64,000 nucleotides of DNA from Hyphomicrobiales bacterium (GCA_900468535.1 UBTY01000029.1:3276-67275); one strand, 5' to 3'; positions 35,196 to 45,271 are shown, numbered from the stretch's first letter. The notes: a model not told the origin generated them from the sequence alone. Numbers and translations are program-made.

Positions 35196-36413
35196 TTACT
35201 TTGCGAGCAATCCGTTCGACTCGAGCAAAACGCGTAGAAAATAATGGGTTGGCTCAAACACCTGGCGTGACACCAGCGCGCCGTCAGGATGCGGCGCTAT
35301 ATGGTCCGCGCTCTCGACGTCGTAATAATTCAGTGCTACCTCTGCGGGCCAAGGGAATGTGGGGTCAAAGGGAATTTCGGCGTAGGGGTTAAAATAGACC
35401 TGAAGTCCGTCCAGGTGTGTCTCACGATGCAGAGACGAACGTTGGATGTGCATGTCCGCCCCGCTGATCTGGCTGCCATTTTCCCACCGAAGTGCGGTCA
35501 GGAAGTCGAAAGGACCGAGCTGAAGCCGCCGCGTTCCGAGCTGCCACTGCTTGGAGCCGACCTCGACCTTGTCCTTCTCGATCACTCTGTATCGGGTGGA
35601 ACGTACCAGCCTTTCAATGCCGCTCTCCACGACGGCCTTCCCAAAAGTGCCCACGGTGGAAAAGAATACGGCGCTGATCTCTTTGAAGGAATCGTTCGTG
35701 AAAATACCCATCTGTACCGGCGAGCCCGATGGCGTCACGAGAGATCCTATCCTTTCTTGTTTCCCACGATCGGGACCGGTCAGCACGGGCGGTGCAATCC
35801 CAAATAGGACCATGTTGACAAGTTCGTTGTTTTGGAAGAGCGACATGTTGCTGTCGAATGGCGCGATCGCAATGATAAACGGCCTGCCACGCACGTGGCT
35901 CAGGGACGAATAGGGATGCTTTTTGCCGTTCACGCCGCGATAGAGGTTCAGTTTATCCCTCATTTTTGCAATAAGCTTTAGAGCGCCGCGGGTTTTGAAC
36001 TCCTGCTCAGTACAGGTTTTCTGTTGCAGGGCGGTCGGCGGTTGGTCGGAGATGACCGCCTCGACGTTGAATTCGTAGTTTCCCGGTCCGCGAACTACGA
36101 AGTCCGGCGAAGATTTGGAGTAGTCCACGCTGCACCCCAAATCACCCATGGCTCTGTTCAGGTACAGTTCCCACATCGAGGAATTGAACGTGGATTGAAA
36201 TTCCTTAATAAATTTTTGGCTCTCGCCCTTTCGGTCCAGCAAGCCGGCTGCCCAGCTTTGGATGACGGGTAAGACCTTTGCATAGGCCGGATCAGAGCAA
36301 ATGAGCCGAAAGTGATCGTGGAGTTTTTCCTCTGAGAAACGAGGTTCAAATAAATCCAACGTGCAGTTCCCGTCTTTGAGCTCAAACATCCCGGCGGCAG
36401 AGGATCGTGCCAT
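35196..36413 (-). CDS. Hypothetical protein with PD-(D/E)XK-like core
   Basis: A 405-aa protein with no membrane segment. Residues about 81-120 read WELYLNRAMGDLGCSVDYSK, SSPDFVV and NYEFNVEAV. The pattern E82, D104 and E118 resembles the start of a PD-(D/E)XK nuclease, but the usual Lys after the last acid is Val here, so activity is uncertain. The rest has no clear match. It is divergent from gajA across 135 bp, so it may be regulated with or assist Gabija. Fold call is inference. Confidence 0.5.
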   Translation of the reverse strand: MARSSAAGMFELKDGNCTLDLFEPRFSEEKLHDHFRLICSDPAYAKVLPVIQSWAAGLLDRKGESQKFIKEFQSTFNSSMWELYLNRAMGDLGCSVDYSKSSPDFVVRGPGNYEFNVEAVISDQPPTALQQKTCTEQEFKTRGALKLIAKMRDKLNLYRGVNGKKHPYSSLSHVRGRPFIIAIAPFDSNMSLFQNNELVNMVLFGIAPPVLTGPDRGKQERIGSLVTPSGSPVQMGIFTNDSFKEISAVFFSTVGTFGKAVVESGIERLVRSTRYRVIEKDKVEVGSKQWQLGTRRLQLGPFDFLTALRWENGSQISGADMHIQRSSLHRETHLDGLQVYFNPYAEIPFDPTFPWPAEVALNYYDVESADHIAPHPDGALVSRQVFEPTHYFLRVLLESNGLLAK

Positions 36414-36548
36414 CTGGCAACGCCGAAATATTTGTCAGTATTCTTAGTCGAAGGCGGTCCGACCGGGCATACCGTTGGAATTGGCTTGATATTATCCGCA
36501 ATCCCGACAGCCTAAGGAAATCCTCTTCTAGTTGATTCGGTATCCCGG

Positions 36549-38303
36549 ATGGTAGTGCAGCCAAGAATTCGGCGTCTGACAGTCTCAAATTTCCGTGGCC
36601 TCGCCCATACGGAGTGGTGGCCGGCTGAGGGTATGAACATCATCATTGGCGGCGGCGACTCGGGGAAGTCTACGCTTCTTCATGCTCTATCGCTCTTGTT
36701 CAGTCCGACCAACGCCGTCCAACTCCTGGAAACCGACTACTACAATCGGCTACTGGAGCCCGGCTTTACGATCGAAGCAACGATTTCACTCCCTGAAGAT
36801 ATTGGCCTGGCAAACTTCCAACAGGCTTTGTGGCCATGGGAGTGGGATGGCGAGAAAGCGGTGCTACCAGACAACGAGCAGGAAGGGGCGCTGCGCGATC
36901 CGGTCTATATTTTCCAACTGGTTGGCACCTCCGATCTGGAACTCGTCTGGCAGATTATCCAGCCGAACTTGGAACCGGTGAGCCTTTCGACTGGACTGCG
37001 ACGAAGGGTCGGCGTCGTGCGTTTGGCCAACGACGATCGAAACGATCGCGACTTGCGTCTGGTATCGGGGTCGGCGCTCGATCGGTTACTATCGAAGGGA
37101 AACCTCAAATCTCGAATTAGCAAGGAAGTGTCAGCGGCTGACTTGTCCAACGCAATGACAGAAAATGAGCAACGGTCGCTTGAGACGCTCGACAAGTCGA
37201 TGGCGGCCGCGGGTCTTCCGAGTGGACTTGATATTGGCCTGACGAGTAGTCAGGGCCTCTCGATCGGAGCACTAGTCGGGTTGCTCGCGGAAAAGACTGG
37301 TACGCTGCTTCCGGTGTCAAGCTGGGGCGCGGGGACACGCCGAATGGCTGCACTCGAAATTGCCAGAGCTACGGAAGCATCGCCGCGATTAACGGTGATC
37401 GACGAGATCGAGCGCGGCCTAGAGCCATACCGCTTGCGTCAGCTCCTAGAGACGCTTTCGGTTGACGAACAACAGTGTTTCGTGACCACGCACAGCCCTG
37501 TCGTCTTGGCCGCCGCAAAGAAGGCGGCGCTTTGGTACATCGATGGTAGTGGCCGAGTTGGGCGCCTCCCTCAGGATAAGATCGCCCGCCAGCAGTCGCG
37601 CGATCCGGAGACATTTCTCTCAAGAGTTCCGATCATTGCTGAGGGGGTTACGGAGGTCGGCTTCCTGCGGGTCCTCCTCAAGCTCGTCTTCGACGGCAAG
37701 GACATGGTCCATGGTATAAGAGTGGTGGACGGGGGCGGCAACGAGGCCATGCTTGGCGTGCTTGAGGCACTCAAGGATGCGGGTATCAGTATTGCGGGCT
37801 TCTGCGACGATGAAGGGAGATTTCCGGGCCGTTGGGCCAAGCTCAAGGCTGCCGCGGGTCCGAAGCTTTTTCAGTGGCAAAATGGCTGCCTTGAGGAAAA
37901 CATCATTGCGCACGTTCCCAATTTATCTCTGTTTTCGCTTGCGTATGACAACGATGGTGTGAGCGGAGATCGGCTTCGGACGCTGGCTGACCGTCTTGCT
38001 ATTCAGGATAAAAGCGAGAGCGCGATACTCAGCGCATGTGGGTCTTATGACAGTCTGCGGAAATTGATCGTTCAGGCTGCAACCGGTGACAGGAGCGGAG
38101 CGCCCAGCGAGCTGATTGGTAAAGAATGGTCGAAACATAGTCAGAAGTGGTTCAAGACGCTGCCTGGTGGCGCGGAGTTGTGCGAGAAAATGATCGGCTT
38201 AAGGTTATGGCATCTCGTTGAGCCAGCCTTGTTGCCCTTCCTTAATGCAATCCGAGCCGAAGTTGGTGAGGTAGCCCTGCATCCTGGAGAGCTGACACTG
38301 TGA
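36549..38303 (+). CDS. gajA: Gabija protein GajA (OLD-type ATPase/TOPRIM nuclease)
   Basis: A 584-aa protein, matching known GajA size. The N-terminal ABC-type ATPase contains IIIGGGDSGKSTLL (Walker A, residues about 32-45), SSWGAGTRRMAALEIARA and LTVIDEIERGLEPYRL (Walker B). The C-terminal TOPRIM domain shows PIIAEGVTEVGFLRVL, VVDGGGNEAML and FCDDEG, the metal-binding acids. GajA nicks DNA and, with GajB, stops phage after nucleotide depletion. The gajB GTG overlaps its stop. Confidence 0.88.
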   Translation: MVVQPRIRRLTVSNFRGLAHTEWWPAEGMNIIIGGGDSGKSTLLHALSLLFSPTNAVQLLETDYYNRLLEPGFTIEATISLPEDIGLANFQQALWPWEWDGEKAVLPDNEQEGALRDPVYIFQLVGTSDLELVWQIIQPNLEPVSLSTGLRRRVGVVRLANDDRNDRDLRLVSGSALDRLLSKGNLKSRISKEVSAADLSNAMTENEQRSLETLDKSMAAAGLPSGLDIGLTSSQGLSIGALVGLLAEKTGTLLPVSSWGAGTRRMAALEIARATEASPRLTVIDEIERGLEPYRLRQLLETLSVDEQQCFVTTHSPVVLAAAKKAALWYIDGSGRVGRLPQDKIARQQSRDPETFLSRVPIIAEGVTEVGFLRVLLKLVFDGKDMVHGIRVVDGGGNEAMLGVLEALKDAGISIAGFCDDEGRFPGRWAKLKAAAGPKLFQWQNGCLEENIIAHVPNLSLFSLAYDNDGVSGDRLRTLADRLAIQDKSESAILSACGSYDSLRKLIVQAATGDRSGAPSELIGKEWSKHSQKWFKTLPGGAELCEKMIGLRLWHLVEPALLPFLNAIRAEVGEVALHPGELTL

Positions 38304-39817
38304 CGGACCAAGACGTCGCATTTCTTCTCCGCAGTGATCTTGCCTTGGCAACGATCGAGGCACCGGCCGGCTGCGGGAAGACCTTTCAGGGCGCCAATTA
38401 CGCGCTCGACGCTGCCTCTTCGCTTGCGGCCGGTCGCGTGCTGATCCTTACCCACACCCATGCTGCTCGATCAGTGTTCGCAAACAGAACCCGCAAGCTG
38501 CTCGACCGAGTTGAAATCCGAACCCTCGACAGCTTTCTTACTGAAATCGCTGCGATGTATCACCGAACCCTCGATCTTCCGTTAGATGTAGGGTCCTGGG
38601 CCCGCGAGAATTCGGCGTATGATGCTGTCGCTGCCAAGTGCAGACAACTTCTCGAGTGCTCGGGAAATGTCGCACGTGCCGCGGCTCTCAGGTATCCGAT
38701 AATCATTTGTGACGAACATCAAGATGCCAGCGCTGATCAGCACGCCGCGGTCATGGCGATCCACCGAGCTGGCTCTCGCGTCCGATTGCTCGGGGACCCG
38801 ATGCAGATCATTTACGGCGGCGCGGGCACTACTTCAGCGGCAATAAAGCGTTGGGAAGCGCTCAAAAACGAAGGGGGGTGGGGGCATTTGGCCAATCCCC
38901 ATCGATGGCGTTCGGGCTCGCTCGAGCTCGGGGAATGGGTGCTAGCAGCGAGAGAGGCACTTGCCTCCGGCAAGACGATAAACCTCGCCGGAATGCTACC
39001 AGCTGGCCTTACAGTGCTGCATGCGGCGAATTCTGCGCCGGTCGCCCACAAGGCTATTACCATGACTCCTGACGATCGTCGCGAAGTGTCAGAGATTGCT
39101 CGGAAATCTTCGCAGCTATTCGTACTCACCGTCGGGAATGACCGTGTCAATCATTTGAACGCGTTTTTCAATCGTTCAGTTCGGATTTGGGAAGGGCACG
39201 GACGTGAGGCACTTTCCTCGCTGGTCAAGTCAATCGAAGATAACCCGCGCTCGGCATCCGGGATTGTCGAAGCGCTACTGACGTTTGTCGAAGAAACATG
39301 CACCGGGTTTTCCGCATCACTTCATGGTCGGCGGCTGCGGCAAGAGGTACAAGATGGGTGCTGCAAACCGGCGAGAGGAATGCCCGCCCACCTGCAGGCG
39401 ATTGGCCGCGTTATCTTGGATGAGCCAGACCATCGCGGAATCAGCCGTGGCCTTAGCCTTCTACGAAGTCACATCACATCGAAGACGCCAGGTTTCGCCA
39501 AAGCCACCATCGATCTGAAAAGCGAGTTCCAGGACGCCGTCAAGCTGGGGGGATACCCTTCCGCCACCGAAGGACTTATCGAAATTACGAGGCGGAGAAC
39601 GTTTTCCCATCCCCAACCTCCAGCGAAGTGCATCAGTACCGTCCACAAAGCAAAAGGGCTTGAGTGCGACAACGCACTGGTCATGATGTGTGACAAGCAA
39701 TCGTTTGCAGACACCGAGTACAAGCGGCGGCTGCTGTATGTCAGTTTGAGCAGGGCGATGAAAAACCTGACGCTGGTGATTTGCCGTGACAAGCCGAGTC
39801 CGCTTTTCACTCTTTAG
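38300..39817 (+). CDS. gajB: Gabija protein GajB (UvrD-like helicase)
   Basis: A 505-aa superfamily 1 helicase of GajB length: EAPAGCGKTFQGANYAL (Walker A, near residue 23), IIICDEHQDASADQHA (Walker B), LLGDPMQIIYG (motif III) and TVHKAKGLECDNALV plus YVSLSRAMKNL (motifs V and VI). It forms a complex with GajA. The GTG start overlaps the gajA stop, so the two are translationally coupled. The 3' end overlaps a convergent gene by four bases. Confidence 0.88.
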   Translation: MTDQDVAFLLRSDLALATIEAPAGCGKTFQGANYALDAASSLAAGRVLILTHTHAARSVFANRTRKLLDRVEIRTLDSFLTEIAAMYHRTLDLPLDVGSWARENSAYDAVAAKCRQLLECSGNVARAAALRYPIIICDEHQDASADQHAAVMAIHRAGSRVRLLGDPMQIIYGGAGTTSAAIKRWEALKNEGGWGHLANPHRWRSGSLELGEWVLAAREALASGKTINLAGMLPAGLTVLHAANSAPVAHKAITMTPDDRREVSEIARKSSQLFVLTVGNDRVNHLNAFFNRSVRIWEGHGREALSSLVKSIEDNPRSASGIVEALLTFVEETCTGFSASLHGRRLRQEVQDGCCKPARGMPAHLQAIGRVILDEPDHRGISRGLSLLRSHITSKTPGFAKATIDLKSEFQDAVKLGGYPSATEGLIEITRRRTFSHPQPPAKCISTVHKAKGLECDNALVMMCDKQSFADTEYKRRLLYVSLSRAMKNLTLVICRDKPSPLFTL

Positions 39818-40614
39818 ACCCACCGGCGCCGCCCGCTCCGTTTCAAAGCCCGTCTTTCCTCTTCCCGGCGCCGGTCCTGAGAGCGACCGCTGTCGGGCCG
39901 AATGGCGTAGTCGAGATCCTCCAAGCACGGTTTGGACATGTTGAAGGTCACATTCAGCGAGTGGTAGCCAAGTTCGTCATAATGCGATTTGGCCAGGAAA
40001 CCTGCGTGTATCGCAGCTGCAATCAGGACGCCGTTCGGAACGTAGTGTGGACCTAGCGGCTCGCCTCCGGGATATGTGCATTCGAAATTTTCAGCGATAT
40101 GCTTTACCCAATAGCTGCCCGTACCTTTTCTGACGGTCTTTGTACGGACCACCTTCGCAAGTAAAGCAAGTGAGGCCAGGAATGGTCGCGTCGCATCCGT
40201 GCTCAAAAGTTCAGACCGATCTTGCAGAAAGCGGGAATACCGCTCCTCAGCGCTTTCCCATTTCCCATCCTGCTTTCGCTGGGACCGGCCGTAGCCAATT
40301 CCCCAGACGCTAAGATGTTCGTTCGCCGCGACCACGTTCGCGATCGCGACCTTGGCGACCGCGCAATACAAGACACTTCCTGGAACAAGAAAGCCGCGGC
40401 TCTTAAGGTATTCGCGAAAGGCCGCCCCATTTGCAGCGATCGGAGCGGTGCTCCGGTTAGAGGCTTCTCTTGCCGAAGCATAGCTTTCGAAGCCTAAGCC
40501 TCTGCCGAGGGCTTCACAGCGATGCGACGACTTTACTTCGGGGATCAGAGCCAGAAGCTCCCCTTTGATAGCAGCGAGGTTTGCAGTGTCCGCAAGAACA
40601 TTGAGGGTAAACAT
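39814..40614 (-). CDS. Hypothetical protein with glyoxalase-like N-terminal region
   Basis: A 266-aa protein, ATG at 40614 with GGAG six bases upstream; an earlier ATG six bases before would leave no space for the site. The start FTLNVLADTANLAAIKGELL and then SSHRCEALGRGLGFESYASA resemble the small glyoxalase-related domain found at the N-terminus of several defence-island proteins. Residues after 60 are unrecognised, and the C-terminus is very basic (RREEERRALKRSGRRRWV). It is convergent with gajB. Confidence 0.5.
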   Translation of the reverse strand: MFTLNVLADTANLAAIKGELLALIPEVKSSHRCEALGRGLGFESYASAREASNRSTAPIAANGAAFREYLKSRGFLVPGSVLYCAVAKVAIANVVAANEHLSVWGIGYGRSQRKQDGKWESAEERYSRFLQDRSELLSTDATRPFLASLALLAKVVRTKTVRKGTGSYWVKHIAENFECTYPGGEPLGPHYVPNGVLIAAAIHAGFLAKSHYDELGYHSLNVTFNMSKPCLEDLDYAIRPDSGRSQDRRREEERRALKRSGRRRWV

Positions 40615-40830
40615 GGGCATCTCCAGCTTGTGGCATGCCGTTCGCCGATTACGCAGCACACCGCTGTTCGATGCAGTGGCAATTCTCGGAATCTCAATTA
40701 CGGCGTTTGACTCGGCGAAAAGTCGTGGGTGCCTAACCTCAAATCCAAATTGCACTGAGTCGGGCGGACGTTCAAGACCTTAGTATCGATAGCCACCGCC
40801 GTCCCCGTGACATTGGCGGTTTGCCGGTAA

Positions 40831-43050
40831 CTACGGCTTATCGGAGGAGAGAAATGGACGTGCGTCGGATAAGGAATGACGCTCGCGGCGAAAAATATCT
40901 ATGAAATCATAGGCCTCGGCGGTCCTGGGAACGAGCCAGTATAGCAACAGAAGATCGTCCTGCCCGCCTTGCTCGAATGCAGCCTGGGAGCAAGAGCGCA
41001 GATTGTTTTCGAATTGCACTGGCGATCCCGGCGCGCCGACCGCGATGGCAATCGTATGCAGCTTCTTGCGGGCTCCAAACGTCACACCTGTCTGAAAAAA
41101 TAGATCGGGCCGACGGGATACTTCCCGCTGGCCCCGTCGCACGAGTCTCTCTATCTTTTGCTGGCCGGCTACGTCGATGTTGAGCAGACGGTCGCCGAAA
41201 TGGATCCAGCCGTCCGGTCGCTTTTCCTCTAAGGCGATCAGCAGGCTAGTCCAGAATGTCGTGGTTGGCGCCGCCTGCGAAAAGAGCCTCAGCTGCCGTT
41301 CTTTGTCCGGGACGTATGTCAGGCTCATCGAAAGTCCATACCAGCCGTGATCAGCGCCGTCGTATTCGACTTCCCCCAGGTTGAAGCGGTTTTTCAGGTA
41401 GAGCGCCAACAGGTCTAACTCGTCGGCCGTATAGGTCGCATTTCGCTCAAGCTCCACCCGACGGCGAAGGTAGTGGCATCGATCTATCTCTCTCGGCACC
41501 AAGTCAAAGACTGTTTCCAAATCAAAGACAGACAGCGTCGGCGCAATGTCTGAGGCCTCTGGCACGAGGCCGGCTGCTTTCAACTGCGGCCAGTGTGAGG
41601 ACAGCGGGCCAATCACATCGTGAACGATATTGAAGCGATGAACATTGAGGACATCCTTGGGCGCAATGAAAAATTGCCCTTGCCGGCTTTCGAACGATAA
41701 CACTCCTTTCGCGCCGATAATCCGCTGCTTCAATCGCAGAGACTGCTCCGAGGGCGAGACGACAAGGTCGTCCAGTGCCTCTTTGAGGCTTCTGATCGCT
41801 CCCCGACGAGCAGCTCCGCTTATTTTCGCGGACTTCGCCTCGAAGATTAGAACAGTCTTGTCAATGACCGCCACGAGGTCGGATTCCCACGTGGTCTTCC
41901 CACCATCCTCAGACCACTTTACCTGTTCCCGGACATTGGCGTGAGGTAGGCCGTTGCGCACTACGGAACTCAACCGGTTCTCCAGCCAGTCTGCTCTGGC
42001 TTTTTCTGCGGCCTTCTTGAGTTTAGGGACTTTCGCGCAGAGCCCCTCGATAATCTCAGCGAGATGAACGCCAAGAATCTGTGGTCCCGCACAGAAGACA
42101 GACGTGTGGTCAATGCGAATGAAGGGTCGTAACTGGACAGGATTGTTGAGATGCAGATGGTCGAGATCGGCCTGGATGACTGCGCCGAAGTCGAGCGTCA
42201 CCAAATTCAAGACCGATCGCATCGCTTCCGTTTGCTCGCTGGGCAGGCCAGTCATGAGTTCCGCTGTCGACAACGTGAACAGGCTGACGAGACGCTGCTC
42301 ATTGATGTTCCATAAAAACGTTTCTAGCTGCTTCCGATCGTGCCGGTACTGGGCCGCGCGAGCTGTGATGTCTGCCTGTGCGCCCGGCTCAAGATCCTGG
42401 GTAAAGGCCTCGAGCATGGCTCTTCCGGATTTTTTGGTCATCCAGGTGCGCATGTTTTCCAAATGCACCTCGAGCCGTTTCTGGCAAATGTCGGCCACGG
42501 CCGATAGAGCGGCGACAACTGCCGTCGCGTCACATCCATAATGATGCCGGAAAGACGAATTTACTGACGAGGCAAGGTCGTTCGCGTATTCGCGGGTCTG
42601 AAAGCCCTGTCGAGCGCCTCTTACAGCGAGCTTCCACCGTTGTATAAGGTTCAGCATGTCTTGCTGCCGGTTTACGGCTTGATCGGCTGTGACTTTGCTT
42701 TTTGCTTGCTCTTGATAGGCTTGGGCATTCTCGCCGATTAGGTCGATGATGCGCTGTGTAACGCCCGGATAATCGACACTTGGGTCGCCAGCCGCTCTCG
42801 CGCGCGCGAGAGCCAGCGCTTGAATTAATTCGAGATGAAAGAGTTCCAAACCAGGCTTGCGGGAGTGTTTCTTCTGACTGACGGTTGAAAGGAGTACCGA
42901 AAAGCCGGCGCGGGCCAAGATTTCCAAGCCGTCGACGGATGTGCTCTCTGCAACAAGTGATGCGAGCGTTGTCTGGAAGCGCTCCGTCGCGGCCCTGCCT
43001 GCGGCATGCGCTTCTGCTACCTCTTCAGGGGTCAACGGGCGTGTGTTCAA
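40831..43050 (-). CDS. Large PD-(D/E)XK (NERD-like) nuclease protein
   Basis: A 739-aa protein. Around residues 388-408 it has WESDLVAVIDKTVLIFEAKS, with D391, E404 and K406 in the spacing of a PD-(D/E)XK nuclease, similar to NERD/Card1-like modules. The first 380 residues are helical without a match, and the last 330 are also new to me. The start is a TTG preceded by GGAGAGAAG. It follows the TIR-like gene by 36 bp in the same direction, so they are probably one operon. Confidence 0.55.
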   Translation of the reverse strand: MNTRPLTPEEVAEAHAAGRAATERFQTTLASLVAESTSVDGLEILARAGFSVLLSTVSQKKHSRKPGLELFHLELIQALALARARAAGDPSVDYPGVTQRIIDLIGENAQAYQEQAKSKVTADQAVNRQQDMLNLIQRWKLAVRGARQGFQTREYANDLASSVNSSFRHHYGCDATAVVAALSAVADICQKRLEVHLENMRTWMTKKSGRAMLEAFTQDLEPGAQADITARAAQYRHDRKQLETFLWNINEQRLVSLFTLSTAELMTGLPSEQTEAMRSVLNLVTLDFGAVIQADLDHLHLNNPVQLRPFIRIDHTSVFCAGPQILGVHLAEIIEGLCAKVPKLKKAAEKARADWLENRLSSVVRNGLPHANVREQVKWSEDGGKTTWESDLVAVIDKTVLIFEAKSAKISGAARRGAIRSLKEALDDLVVSPSEQSLRLKQRIIGAKGVLSFESRQGQFFIAPKDVLNVHRFNIVHDVIGPLSSHWPQLKAAGLVPEASDIAPTLSVFDLETVFDLVPREIDRCHYLRRRVELERNATYTADELDLLALYLKNRFNLGEVEYDGADHGWYGLSMSLTYVPDKERQLRLFSQAAPTTTFWTSLLIALEEKRPDGWIHFGDRLLNIDVAGQQKIERLVRRGQREVSRRPDLFFQTGVTFGARKKLHTIAIAVGAPGSPVQFENNLRSCSQAAFEQGGQDDLLLLYWLVPRTAEAYDFIDIFRRERHSLSDARPFLSSDKP

Positions 43051-43086
43051 CTTCTCTCCCTCTCTCCTTTTTGACGACTGAGGAAA

Positions 43087-44355
43087 TCAGCGCCAGGCGC
43101 GCCCACTGACCACAGTTGGCAGCGCCAATTTCGCCCTTTGATTTTCGTTCGAAAGGGTCTCGTCATACAGCTGCGATCCATCACCGAAGCCACCCGCCAG
43201 CCAGACGTTGTCGATAATAGGTCGTAGGCCACTGATCGTGATCGCTGAAATAGAAGGAAGGCTGATGGTGCCGAGATTGAGAAAGGGAACGCGTAGGGGT
43301 CTGCTCGCCTTATCGCGCCACATTAGCCGTACGTCATCCATTCCCTCCAATGAGGCATGAATCACAAGCTGGCTGTCGCCCCCGATAGAAAGGGCAATGG
43401 CGCCCATCCTCTCCGCCATCTCAATGATTCGCGCCTCAAGGGCGTCGAGCTCGACAAGTATGTCCTTGTCATCGTCTATTCTGGCACCGATCATTGTGGC
43501 ACCATCAATAGCGCCGTTCCGCAGAACCCGCATGTACCAACGCGATTCCGGATTAGGCCTATTCAACACGACCCGTGGCGGGTCATAGTTTGCCCACTCC
43601 CTTATATTCACATCTGAATCGCTGTCTCGATAGCCTGCCGGCAGAAACATTGTCCGTGCGGCATTGACCCTGGCAGGGACAACGGCGGTCTCATCTGCGG
43701 CCGAGGCAGTGACCAATTGCATGGTAACCTTGGGGCCGGGGACGACAGTCGGAATCTCAGCCCGACCGTTCATGTGCATGACATCAGTCAGAAGATCACG
43801 CGCTGAGGCGACCAGATGCTCAGGAGGCTTCACGCCGGCGCGGCGCTGAAGGACATGTTCTGCCATGACCTTTAGTCGGGGGACGAGCTTCTCAGCGAAC
43901 GCTGTACGAGTTCGCCGACGCACATCGTCGCTCGCAGCATCATCCAGAGAATAGCCCGTCGGGTGCCGCAAATGGGCAAGATCGAATGGAAGGTCTTTTG
44001 GGGATCCAAACGCCGTGTTCATGACCGAGAGGATTTGATGGTCAGTGAGGACACCTCGCGCATATCCGAATTCGATCATCACATTTGGATTGGGAACCTG
44101 CTTGCCGTTCTGTGTTGTTGCTACGAAAGTGACATCTCCGACGAAGATCTCGCAATCTCTTATCTTGCCAAGGATTGTTTCGCTTACCGGCGGTGTGCCG
44201 GGAACATCGGCGGTGTCGGAATCGAGGTGGACCTCGATCCCATGGTTTTCCGAAAGCATTTTGATCGCGGCTTCGAGTGCCAGCCGGATAAAAGTGCCAC
44301 AGACCTTCCGCTCGCGGTCGCTTTGCCAAGAGTAAAAAAGATGGATAGGGCGCAT
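43087..44355 (-). CDS. TIR-like nucleotide-binding effector protein
   Basis: A 422-aa protein. The N-terminal domain begins PIHLFYSWQSDRERKVCG, has LDSDTADVPGTP and IFVGDVTFV, and the block NPNVMIEFGYARG with candidate catalytic Glu95. This is a TIR-like Rossmann domain seen in predicted NAD-degrading or nucleotide-binding defence effectors. The C-terminal 250 residues (VELDALEARIIEMAERM and onward) are unrecognised and could sense the trigger. It lies between the hydrolase gene and the large nuclease gene, all on one strand. Confidence 0.6.
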   Translation of the reverse strand: MRPIHLFYSWQSDRERKVCGTFIRLALEAAIKMLSENHGIEVHLDSDTADVPGTPPVSETILGKIRDCEIFVGDVTFVATTQNGKQVPNPNVMIEFGYARGVLTDHQILSVMNTAFGSPKDLPFDLAHLRHPTGYSLDDAASDDVRRRTRTAFAEKLVPRLKVMAEHVLQRRAGVKPPEHLVASARDLLTDVMHMNGRAEIPTVVPGPKVTMQLVTASAADETAVVPARVNAARTMFLPAGYRDSDSDVNIREWANYDPPRVVLNRPNPESRWYMRVLRNGAIDGATMIGARIDDDKDILVELDALEARIIEMAERMGAIALSIGGDSQLVIHASLEGMDDVRLMWRDKASRPLRVPFLNLGTISLPSISAITISGLRPIIDNVWLAGGFGDGSQLYDETLSNENQRAKLALPTVVSGRAWR

Positions 44356-44435
44356 AGATCAACTCTACCACTGGTTTTGCCGCACTTTGCGGAGCCAAAG
44401 TGTCGATCCCCAGAATTCATTTAGATCGTCGTTGG

Positions 44436-45029
44436 CTACTTCTCGATTTCACTAACTGCCTTACGGATTGCATCAACGAAGTCAGAGAGCGTCGGACCGG
44501 TCTGTTCCCCGGGTGCGCTCGTCAGCCGATCACGAAGAGCCCGCGTGAGTTCGAACTGTATCCCCATCTCAGACCTGCCGCGGTTGCAAAAATTGCGACG
44601 ATCGGTTCCTTGGAGCATTGGATCCCGGTGAACGTCGATAGCGAAACCTCTACGTTTGAAAGTTTTCGCCAGTTTATCGGTGAGGACACGGTGTCTCCCG
44701 CCGAGATAGATAACCTCGTCACTCCCCTGACAGCCATGCATGGCGATCGCCACGTCGCTCCCGCCAACAAGCGAAAGCCCTGAAGGCTCGTCGAAGTTGG
44801 TAGAGGTAATGTGGAGGTCGCGGTTTCCAGCCGATTTTCTCCCTTCAAACAGATAGAGGCTAAAGAGCTCGCCGGCCACGGCTCTGGCGAGTTCGGATGT
44901 CCCAGGTTCGATTTTTCCGCCGTGTGGAGCGACAACGCATATAGACGAATGCCGGTCCACCGCGACGATGCTGAAAGCGTTCGGCTCCTCCGAAGTTGCT
45001 AATTCTTTGAAGCTCTTATAACGATCCAT
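44436..45029 (-). CDS. Poly-gamma-glutamate hydrolase family protein
   Basis: A 197-aa protein, ATG at 45029 with GAGAAGG upstream. It shows VVAPHGGKIEPGTSELARAV, LHITSTNFDEPSGLSLVGGS and VAIAMHGCQG, the His/Glu zinc-binding layout of the phage-type poly-gamma-glutamate hydrolase family. These act as zinc carboxypeptidase-like hydrolases; the substrate here is unknown. It stands 80 bp upstream of the TIR-like gene on the same strand, so a shared transcript is possible. Confidence 0.75.
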   Translation of the reverse strand: MDRYKSFKELATSEEPNAFSIVAVDRHSSICVVAPHGGKIEPGTSELARAVAGELFSLYLFEGRKSAGNRDLHITSTNFDEPSGLSLVGGSDVAIAMHGCQGSDEVIYLGGRHRVLTDKLAKTFKRRGFAIDVHRDPMLQGTDRRNFCNRGRSEMGIQFELTRALRDRLTSAPGEQTGPTLSDFVDAIRKAVSEIEK

Positions 45030-45271
45030 AACCTTCTCCCATGGCGGCATTTCGCCCCCGCAGATGCTTTGTCTGCTTCGCTATCGCCGTATCAGTAAAC
45101 CCGGCTCTCAATCAAAGCCCGAGGATACCGAGCCGAGGAAAGGCTTGGCTAAAGAGTTGCCCTAGCAGCACTCGCGTTTGGGTCAGGGCCTACGCGATAA
45201 GCGCCAGGCGATTACGTCGGAGGCATTTCGCATGGTCGGCTGCATCTCATATGTGACGCAAGATTCAAACC

